Positions 55,133 to 64,000 of a stretch of DNA of 64,000 nt are shown here, one piece after another. The first letter of the stretch is position 1, and each line of letters opens with the position of its first letter. A program made the translations under genes and the position numbers. The stretch is from Blepharisma stoltei (taxonomy: Eukaryota > Ciliophora > Heterotrichea > Heterotrichida > Blepharismidae), in NCBI GenBank assembly GCA_914767885.1, contig CAJZBQ010000054.1, positions 744,001-808,000 of the forward strand, given 5' to 3'. The notes under the pieces were generated by a model. The model worked only from the letters and a program-made list of their open reading frames with translations. It made no database searches and was not told the origin of the DNA.

Positions 55133-58100
55133 ATGACTCTATTTTTTTATATTATACTTCAGCTCTTATGCTCATCGGAAAGAATCGATATTTTGTCAAG
55201 TGAGGCAACAAGCAATGCAAAAACTGAGCTCATGATTTTATCTGTAAAAAATTATTTTCCAAGTTATTTTGAAATAGAGGCGTCCCAAATAAATTCGACA
55301 GAGCCAATTATTGATCTGCTATCCACTACATATATTGTCATTGATATCACTGACATTCTTGCTTTTCAATGAAAACTGGCAGAAGCTGCTCAAGTTATAG
55401 GTTTCGTTCACATTATTGTTGGAGTTTCTTCTGATCAAATAAAAGGATTGGAGTATTTTCCAATGCTACCACTCAGAGCCCATTACGAAGCCCTAAGCAG
55501 CATTTTGAGCTACTTAAACTGATATCAATATAACTTAATTTACAACGAATCAAAAGATGCAATAAATTTGAAAAATTTATTCATAGAAAGTCAAGCAACA
55601 ATACATGATTTTTGTTATCCAAGTGGAAATAGCTTAGATGTAACTTCTGCATTTATAGGAAGAGAAGTAAAGCCAACTGGGCTGACAAATTTAGTTGTAT
55701 TAAGCGAAGGAAAAAGCGCAAACCAGCTAGTAAACTCAATAATAGATAATAAAATGTATGTGAAAAACTCAGGCATTATACTGTGAAGTAAAGCTATATG
55801 AGGACCAACGCAAGACGGACTTATTATAATTGTCCAAGAAGGTCTGGAGCTTGCTTCTAGCCTAGAAGAATATGAAGTAACTTCGCTTATGCATGTTTTT
55901 CAACAAATCAACCTATACAATCAAAATATAGACTTATAAATTCTCTAAATTTTACGACTGAGAATCATCATCCAAAGAGGATATTTTCTATTGTGAATGT
56001 TCAAAATGGAGAAAGAGTCATTATTGGTAAAATTAATAATGGAATAGTCAACATTTTTGCAAATCCTATATTTCCTGGTCAAACATCTCAGTTTCCAGAT
56101 TGTAGCAATACTTTGATAAAAGTCTCAATTTCAGATGGCGCTACCAATGCCAATGGTTATATATTTGAAGGAAATAAAAGAGTAAAAGAAGGAGCGTTGT
56201 TTTCAATAAAATATGCAAATAAGACAGGTTTAGTAAGAAACTTTAATTTGGAATTCAATGAATTAGATTGCAGTGCAGAGTTTTATGATCATAATTTTTC
56301 TTATAATTGCTTATCGAAAATTAAAGATGACTTAGGAGTGTTTTTTTTTGCCATCAATTAGCAACGATGTATGTCTTGGAACTATTTCTGACTTTCAAGA
56401 GCTTGGAATAAGCATTCCGCTTGTATCTGATTTCTGCTGAGCTGCAAAGCTTGGCGATGTGGAAGCATTTCCTAAATTCACAAGAGTTTTGAAAAGTTTT
56501 CAGTATCATGCCAGCACAATAGCCTACTTAATGAGCATCTTTGGATGAAAGAAGACCGTTGTTATTTATGAAAACTCCACCTTAGGAATAAGCTTATATG
56601 AAACTTTTATAGGAGTAGCAAGTGCAGCAGGAATTCGTATCTTAAACGATGAAGATAAAAGAATAGTAAAAGAAGGATATCAACTTTCAGATTTTAATAG
56701 ATATAAGAGCCTACTTCTCCATGCAATTAATACCAATGGAAATATAATTATATTATTTCTAAACATGGATTACAATTCTGCGTTTTTTATGCTTGCTCAT
56801 TTTTACGACTTAGGCTTGAGACGTGGAGATGCAGTATTTTTGTTTTATGAAGTCGCTTATTTTTTCTCAACAATTGCATTAGGTGTAGATAAATCTGTTA
56901 TCGAAAAATGCAGCGAATTGGTTTATGGATGTATTTCTGTGTGGCAGGCAGAATGGTATGGAGACTTTGGACAAAAAGTGTGAAAAGAATGAGTGTTAGA
57001 AAGAAACAGCTCTTTTTATTTTGCAAATCAATGTCATGCTTTTGATGCTGGGTGGCTTGGACTAAGCGCCATAAACACACTAATTCAGACTGGAGAAGAC
57101 TACACTGACCCTGATGTCTTAAATAGCGCAATCCACAAGCAAAAGATTATTGGTTGTGCTGGAAAACTTGTTATGGCACAAGATCAAAATGAGCCAGAAG
57201 AAATGGTTGTTAACATAAATAATGTGCTTTATAACGAAACCACAAGTGAATGGGTTGATTATCCAGTGGGGTATTATTCTCTTTCTAGCAATCCTCAATT
57301 TAAATTCCATACAGATATTATTTGGCCAAATGGTAAAACTCAAATACCAGGTGATATGAGAAAAGATAAATATGAATGCCCTTTCCATAGTCGATTTATT
57401 CAAAATTCTTCTTTAGGGGAAGGAATTTACATCGGAATCATTTTATTTTGAGCCTTTTGTGCAACAGCAATTTCTACTTATGAATATAGAAAATACTGAC
57501 ACTCATCACCTCCCATGTTAATAGAAAATTGTGAAATCAGCATAAAAGATATAATTACACATCTTTGTATTTTTATTGAATTTTTTGAAATGCTTGCACT
57601 TGCTCCAGATTTCACCTGAATTTATTGGAGATTCTCTTATATATATAACTTATTCGGATTTTTATCAAGAACAGACTCATATCATAATCATAGTTTTTGG
57701 CCCGGAGTCTCAGCATGAATCATAATTTGTTGAGTTTCTTTTATTTTGAATGCATTTTTATTTAGTAAACTTGATGAAAAAATAAAGTGGCATTGTAGCA
57801 TTGCCTTAAAAAGCTTTAGCAAAGAATTAATCCCTCTCATAAGCAACTTATGCTTTATCCCCGCAATTAATTCGATTTTTTCTGCATTTAAGTGCACAAA
57901 AAGTACAAGCTCAGAGCTATCTGATGTTTTTCTATACGCAGACTGCAATTATAAATGCTGGGAAGGAGAGCATTTGCTCTTAATAATATGTTCAATTTTA
58001 GCTTTAATGGTTTACATTCCAAGCTCTATAAGCAAAAATTGAGTTTCCTGCAATCCTTTAGCCTCATCAGAGGTAAAAAGAGTATGGTGCTTTACTAACT

Positions 58101-58544
58101 ACTTTTTTATTTTACACATATCTTTTTAGGCCTTATAACTATAATTTCACAAATTGGTGGATGATGGTATCAATTATTGGAGTAATTTGGGGAGTCATTA
58201 TGTCAAGTATTTATTGAATTATAAATAGCCATAGTAATGTATGCGTAATATTACTGCTTTTAGGATGATTAGCAATATATATTTTTGGACGCGTATTTCA
58301 AATAAAATACTTTCCAAACCTTTTGTATACAGTTCCTGAGAAAAATATAAATATTCTTTTTAAGTTTCAGCTTACTTCAAGGATAAGTGCTGATGAAATT
58401 TTCCAATCAAATTCAAGAAAATATAAAATTGTCAATAGTAATCGAAGAGAAAACGATGCTTTATTTTCTAGTAGCCTAAGAGAAATTAATCCAATATTTA
58501 GCAGTAGTCAAAGAGAAAATGATCCCATGTTTTCTAATAATTAA
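55133..58544 (+). CDS. Putative multipass receptor with periplasmic-binding-like extracellular domain
   Basis: About 1,130 aa. A signal peptide (MTLFFYIILQLLCSSERID) is followed by a long extracellular region with two lobes resembling the ANF-receptor/type-1 binding-protein fold (ISNDVCLGTISDFQELGISI, IFGWKKTVVIYENSTLGISL, NTNGNIIILFLNMDYNSAFF). A multipass region follows (GEGIYIGIILFWAFCAT, SAWIIICWVSFILNAFLF, LLIICSILALMVYIPS, SIIGVIWGVIMSSIYWI, VILLLLGWLAIYIFG) and a polar tail with repeated SSxxREN. More than ten TGA-Trp codons. Two single-base frame breaks lie at T runs (about 55,894 and 56,343), and a short insertion is likely near 58,097-58,131. Class C GPCR-like by layout only. Confidence 0.65.
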
Positions 58545-59621
58545 TTTACCTATCTTAAAATTATTTAATAAACTAGGAATAATTTGTATAGATCCCAATT
58601 TCTGAAATTTGAAATTAAATGAGCTTTCAAGTTTTTAATTCATGATTATCAGCTAATATTATTACATTAAGTTTCCAAAAAAAATTAAAATTTTATCTAT
58701 ATTTATTCCAATTTAATCGGTGGATAAGTAAATAAGCTATAGTAATTGAATTGCTTTAAGATTCAACCCTAAAGCCCTTCAGCATTTTAATTAAATGCAT
58801 TAATCAAGCATCATATAAACTGCATTGATGCCTTTAGTAATTTCAATAGAAAAGAATCTCAAATAGGGGACTCCTGATTAATAAACAATTTGTGAGAAGA
58901 ATTTTTGCCTTATATCTATAAGAAATAGCTAATAGTTAATTTTTATTAATTCCAACCTTGTTAGTAAATTATCTTGCTGCATTTAGATATAAGCAGCCAT
59001 AATCATTATTTTAAACTAAAGAATTGTCATTTGGTGAATTTATTTTACGTTAAATAGGGACAGTCTTATAAGGAAATCATTAGAGGATACTTAAATAAAG
59101 TTAATTTATGATTTCAAATCTCTTCATTGGCTTATTATATTTCCAGATATTTTTAGCTTTTGTAATCAATAGATATTTTAAGCTCTAATTCCATCCATAA
59201 TAAATTTGGGAATATATTATGTATTCCTTGTTTTTTATATTCTTATCTTTTTGATTTTCCAAAATTAAAAGCTTGCCCTTTGAAAATTCCACAAGAGATG
59301 ATCAATATTTTTCGAATTTAAGAAGCAATACCTTAAACATATTTTTTTTTAAATAAAAAACGCCTACAAGTGCCAAAATACACTGATTCCATGGTCAAAG
59401 CAAACTAGGATAGATAACAATAGTAGATTAAGGGTAGCTGAGCAAATGTGTATCCAGGTTAGTTTTTGCTACTTTTTGTGTTGGAAATGAAGCTCTGTAG
59501 CTGGCTCCTAGAGCTTATAGAGCAGCAGGATCACGAAGAGAATACCTCCTCATATGGGATGTCTTTGGCGACAGCGTAAACAATATGGTTAGCACGCATT
59601 TATAATTAACTAATAAACTTA
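58545..59621. other. Intergenic, with a GC-richer block at ~59390-59600
   Basis: A degraded family A end (TTCCAATTTAATCGGTGGAT) lies near 58706-58726. The block 59390-59600 has retroposon-like composition and ends GCACGCATTTATAATTAA, similar to other copies, but no duplication was found. No gene was supported. Confidence 0.4.
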
Positions 59622-62600
59622 AACTTATATGAAGAAGGACTCAAGGATCAGTATTTGAAAAAAACTCTTATAGATCATCACAGGTCAATTCTTGACGATC
59701 TAATTCTGCAGATATATAAAAATAACTCTATTGGAGCGAGCAGAATTTCGAAAAAATTCTCAAGAAAGCTTTGCTTATCAAACGAATATGACGATGGAGC
59801 TGGAGCATGCATAAGTTGTGGGACAAATTGTGATCAATGCATTCAAGATGGATGCACACAATGCCAAGCTACTTTTTACCGCGATATAAATAATCTTTTC
59901 AATTGCATCACTTGTGACACGGCTAATGGGCAATATATAATTGATGATGGGAACTGTTCTAATTGCTCTGATTCATGGTGCCAAATTTGCCCTAATGATA
60001 TTTGCACTGCCTGCAAGCTAAGTTAAGCTATAAGTCTTGCTGCCATATAATGCTAAACTCATTAGTCGTTGCCCTTCTTGGCTTCGAAAGGTCGCATTTT
60101 TGGATTTTTGATGTCGATCGAGTCATCTATCCAATGAATCAGCTCCTTAGGGCAGAGCCACCGTCTGGAGGTGCCCCAAGGCCGACAAGGGAAGACCATT
60201 TGGATACAAAAGCTGCCTAACCAAACAGGCAGGACAGGAAAATCTTCAGGGGAGAAACAAAGCATCCCCTGCTCGACAATGCTTCTCGAACCTGAAGGCC
60301 TACTTCGAAAAGGAATAGAGGCTCTGTTTTCAGTTTCATCAGGAAGAGTCCTAACTTCTCAATAGGGAGTGCGCCTTGGAGACCATTTTCCGTCAATATC
60401 ACCATTTTATTTCTATTCCCTGCAAAATAAAATAAAACGATAAATTAAACGACAATGCTGGCCATACGGATAGCTACTAGCTGCCGCCCAAAGGTCGCCC
60501 TTTAGGATTTCCGACCTGAACCATCGTCAATAAAATTAACTTCCTAAGGCAGATCAACCGTCTGTAAGGTGCCCCGATCGTCACCATTTTATTCCTAATG
60601 CCTGCAAGGCATCTTATTATCTTAAAACTCAATCAGACTCATCAATTATATGCGATACTTGCAATACAAATAATGGATTCTATATAAATTCAGATACATG
60701 CATGCCATGCACAGACACGAAATGCAAAAATTGCCCTAGTGATGCATGCTCTCAATGCAAATCTGGGTACCTTTTCGACGTAAATGGCTTATGCGATTCT
60801 TGTGATTTATCTGGCGGATTTTATAATAGTTCAGATCATTGTGTTGCATGTTCTGATAGTCATTGTGCTGCTTGTTCTGATGATGTATGCACTTCATGTA
60901 AAACCAATTACTATTTTAGCATAAGCGATCCAACAATTTGTGATGTTTGTAATACAGATGGCTTTTATGGGGATTCTGATGGGTATTGCTATACTTGTGC
61001 TGATTCTAATTGTGAGCAATGCAACGCTAAAAATCAATGTAGTGTCTGCAAAATAAAGACAAATTATCCAAATAGTAAAGATTAAGATCATAATCAATTG
61101 CACAATCATAAGCAGAATAATCCACCTCATCTTAGAGGAATATAAACTAGGTGCATATACGTCTTAGTGCAAAAGGCTCAAGATCCCACCCTCTTTGAGT
61201 TTCGTTGCGAATCTCACTTAATTTAAAGAAGATTATCTCCTTGTGCTATTATTCCACCCTTATCGAGTGCCATATAATTCAGATAGGTGAAGACAGTTTG
61301 ACAGGCAAAATCTGTTTAGCATATACCTTTGGGAAGAATAAACCTTTCCTTATCGGGAAGTATCTCAATAGTAATTCTTATAGCCTATACTTCGTCAGCA
61401 TTGCCATTTAATTTCTATGCCAAATAGCAAAGGAATTTGTGAAACTTGTCCAACGAACAAATATACGAATAACGATGGAATTGTTTGTAATGACTGCCCT
61501 TCTGGGACATACTCAGATGCTGGAGCTACAAGCTGCACTCATTCCTGCACAGCAACAGACTGCGATGTTTGTACAGGGCCAGACCAATGTTCAAAATGCA
61601 ATAATCTGAATTATTATTTTACAGGGACGGCTTGCCAAGAATGCCCTGCAGGAAAATACTCAAAAGGGGATGGCTTGACATGCTCCACTTGTGACGACCC
61701 TGGGTGTCTTGTTTGTTCAGGAGGAGGCCTTTATTATTGTTTATCATGCTCAGCTCCTTCTTATTACTTATCTGATGGCCGCTGTACTCCTTGTCCAAGT
61801 GGAAAGTATGCTATTTCAAGCACAGCTTCTTCATGTGTTGATTGTGGAATTGGCTGTTCAGCTTGTAGCAGCTTAACTATCTGCAATACCTGCAATGAAC
61901 CTACTTCTATGTCAAATAAAAGCGATGGGACATGTTTCTGCACTTATTCAAACTATTTCATGGACTCCAAAAATATATGCAGACGTTGCTATGATTTATG
62001 TGCAACTTGCAGCTCAATAAACAGCTGCGATTCTTGTGTACTGCATTCGTCATTACCAACTGGTTCAGCTTTATGCCAGTGTGATGAAGGATACACAAAA
62101 GTAGGGCTAAGCTGCGAATATTGTGGAAGTTTATGTTTAACATGTACATGTCATTTATATTTAAATAGCTAACTTTATAATAGTACATGATTCTATTTTC
62201 TTATAGAAAAATTGAAAAATTATAATCAGAAGAAGCTCAATTCACTATAAATAGATATAGACAGCGATTCATGCAAAATTTGTGTAAAGCATGCAATATC
62301 ACTTGAAGCAGGAGGATGTGCTTGTAGTGACGGCTATTATAAATATGGAAATACATGCATCGCGACATGTAGTAAATTATGTTCGGCTTGTGATGCTGAC
62401 CATGGAAGTATATGCACAAGTTGTGTAGGAAATGCAGAACTAATTGGGACATTGTGTAGCTGCACCGCAAACTCAACTTATAACTCGACGGTAAATTCAT
62501 GTCTATGCAATAGTGGATATACAGAAGTCAATAAAAAATGTGTGCTGTGTAAGAATTATTTTGAGCTAAGTGAAGTTAGTGATGGGTACTATAATAGTGA

Positions 62601-64000
62601 TTTTTCTGCGATTATAGTAGAATTTAGTAAACCTATTGACACTTCTGTGGATCCTAGCTGCTCAAATACAATTGATCCGATAAGTCAATATAGATTAGAT
62701 TAACGCTGGATTATTGTCCCTTCTTCCACCGATGGCATTTTGTGCGACGCTTGTAGCCTGTGGCAGAGCCAAATTGGGTAGCTTCCACTTCTAGTAACTC
62801 CAAGCCGGGTGCCCGCTAGCTCAGGTGCTGCTGGCAAAAATAAATTGCAAATAACTGCTAATTGAATCAGGCTAAAAACCAGTAAATTTGTGCTTAGGTT
62901 TTTCGCAGCGGGGACATTAGTTACTGCTGGACCAATTCCCATCTCCAAAAGCCATGCCCGGATAAACACAGCTTACCGTCACATGTGAGGATGGATTGGA
63001 CGTCATAATCATTTTATGTATATGATAGGTCAATATAAGTTGGGATTTGTACCAATATGTACATGAATTGGAAATAGTAAGCTCAAAATTCAGCTAGGAA
63101 AGGAGTTCATTATTAGACTTGAAAATTTATATTTGCTTGGCACAAATATAGTTAAAGAAACTGGAAATTGCACGACCAATTATAACCATTTATATATATT
63201 CTGCATCGATTTGATTTTAATGCTTTGGAGACGCTATATATCCAAGTTAGCCTCCCAAATATTAATTATTAATCCAGAATAGCTACAATAAATCTAACAA
63301 ATTCTGTATACCTTTAAGAATCACTTCAGACCCAACGCCAAGAGCTGTAATATCAGGCCCTTCATCATTTTCTTTAGGCTGCACAGACACCAATCTTCAA
63401 TTCTCAGGTATAAAATCAACTGGCAGTTTAAACTATTCAATGTCATATTCATGGTCTGCAGCAATATCCCCAGCAAACTCAGCCTTAATTTCCTATATCT
63501 CCGGCCAAACAGGCTCAACACTCAGTATAAATAGAACTTATTTTTCATCTGGCACTGATTATTCTTTAACAGTTACCTTAAAAGTTACCAACGCTTTTTC
63601 CTATTCTGACGAAATTTCTCTATCAACCTTAATAAGCTCAACTCCATCCCTTCAAGTACTAATTGATGCAGGCAATAACGATATTATGAAATCATCAGAA
63701 TCCAGAACTTACAAAGCTTCAGTTTTTTCTTACTGTGGGAGCGATTCTTCTGTGATATCTTGATCATGAAATTACGTTCCACAGGCTGGAGCTCCATCGA
63801 TTTCTTATTCATCTATTTTATCGACATCTAAACAGCCTAATAAGCTTGTAATCAACCCAAAAATGCTGCCTGGAGGGTACTCTTATATGTTTACTGCAAC
63901 TGCAAGTATAACGGATTCTACAGGAGCAAAAAAATCAGGCTCTGCTTATATATTGATATCTGTGATATCTACACCTTTAGTAATTCAGCTATCAAAAGCA
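59622..64000 (+). CDS. Cysteine-rich, REJ-type surface protein, 5' region (continues past window)
   Basis: A chain of CxxC repeats of furin/GF-receptor type (CISCGTNCDQCIQDGCTQC, CVACSDSHCAACSDDVC, CNTDGFYGDSDGYCYTC, CSTCDDPGCLVCSGGG) leads into a Ser/Thr-rich beta domain resembling REJ modules (SYSWSAAISPANSALISYIS, PNKLVINPKMLPGGYSYMF). Ciliate proteins of this type are large surface proteins, some polycystin-like. The frame crosses three retroposon insertions and two IESs, each removable in phase. The open frame begins just after the TAA at 59617; no convincing start or signal peptide was found, so 5' exons may lie upstream. Confidence 0.75.
60018..60608 (-). mobile_element. Two tandem retroposon-like copies (591 bp) in one target site
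   Basis: TGCCTGCAAG at 60008-60017 and 60599-60608, with a third partial copy (CCTGCAA) at ~60420. Each copy ends at the right with ...TCACCATTTTATT, reversed TAAAATGGTGA. Both share GGGGCACC..CAGACGGT and CTGCC.TAAGGA segments; the right one is shorter. Removal joins ICTACK to ASYYLKTQSD in frame. Confidence 0.83.
61081..61432 (-). mobile_element. Retroposon-like insertion (352 bp) with 13-bp TSD
   Basis: CCAAATAGTAAAG at 61068-61080 and CCAAATAGCAAAG at 61420-61432 (one mismatch). Removal joins KTNYPNSK to GICETCPTNKY in frame. Confidence 0.82.
62158..62259. other. IES (102 bp), TATA-type ends, in the cysteine-rich gene
   Basis: Left junction TTTATATT, right junction GATATAGAC. First TA at left (62156-62157) to second TA at right (62258-62259) removes 102 bp and joins CTCHL to DSDSCKIC. 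Confidence 0.75.
62693..63037 (-). mobile_element. Retroposon-like insertion (345 bp) with 14-bp TSD
   Basis: GATAAGTCAATATA at 62679-62692 and GATAGGTCAATATA at 63024-63037 (one mismatch). The right end is CATAATCATTTTATGTAT. Length is a multiple of three but the insert has stops. Removal joins DPISQY to KLGFVPICTW. Confidence 0.8.
63199..63310. other. IES (103-118 bp) before the REJ-like domain, boundary ambiguous
   Basis: The frame is lost after YNHLYI and resumes PLRITSDPTPRAVISG. Several TA pairs (lengths 112 and 118) and an ATTCTG repeat (length 103) all restore frame. The listed span corresponds to the 112-bp option. Confidence 0.6.

Overview
The window looks like germline (micronuclear-type) nuclear DNA of a heterotrich ciliate, most likely Blepharisma. 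Three things in the sequence point there. First, conserved tryptophans in clear homologues are encoded by TGA (PP2C GSDGVWEF at 29950, kinase DLWSLG at 39140, RFC1, calcineurin A), while TAA and TAG both end genes. Second, the spliceosomal introns are 15-17 nt long. Third, many reading frames are cut by AT-rich segments whose removal between short TA-containing repeats restores a continuous conserved protein. These segments behave as internal eliminated sequences (IESs). The species call is inference; code, introns and interruptions are seen directly.

Layout: 1-3.6 kb, eIF1 (partial), GAPDH with a 100-bp IES, a small protein split by a GC-rich retroposon, and a membrane protein. 3.9-6.4 kb, a small gene split by one IES and one retroposon, then repeat-rich DNA. 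6.4-14 kb, methylcrotonyl-CoA carboxylase alpha, an SR splicing factor, a coiled-coil protein, RFC1 (split by a retroposon). 14.5-23.9 kb, a three-module calcyphosine-like EF-hand protein, a DHHC palmitoyltransferase, a small acylated-type protein, NPL4, a LITAF-like protein, a gamma-carbonic-anhydrase-like protein, a small membrane protein. 24-25.8 kb, an element with ~290-bp terminal inverted repeats holding SF1-helicase and zinc-finger remnants. 26-40 kb, Nudix, tetraspan, PP2C, DUF1152, Rpt3, coiled-coil, calcineurin A, DDX49-like helicase, CDPK. 40-51 kb, a Sec14-like gene head-to-head with a huge BEACH-WD40 gene whose N-terminus is a diverged inverted copy of the Sec14 N-terminus. 51-59 kb, small genes and a multipass receptor-like gene. 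59.6-64 kb, the 5' part of a cysteine-rich/REJ-type surface protein running off the window.

Most genes are ordinary housekeeping or signalling genes packed closely on both strands, with no operon-like logic. The unusual layer is what interrupts them: about 18 TA-type IESs of ~35-640 bp (some clearly MITEs with shared terminal repeats, one an almost perfect hairpin, one landing inside a 15-16-nt intron), plus at least a dozen GC-richer retroposon-like insertions flanked by 9-18-bp target-site duplications. At least ten of the retroposons sit inside exons, and deleting one duplication plus the insert restores the frame. If the genes work, the retroposons must be removed precisely as well, which is the most interesting prediction here.

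Protein lengths below assume removal of the listed IESs, introns and insertions and TGA = Trp. Where a join could not be settled (BEACH gene around 46.8 and 47.8 kb, receptor gene around 55.9 and 56.35 kb) this is stated.
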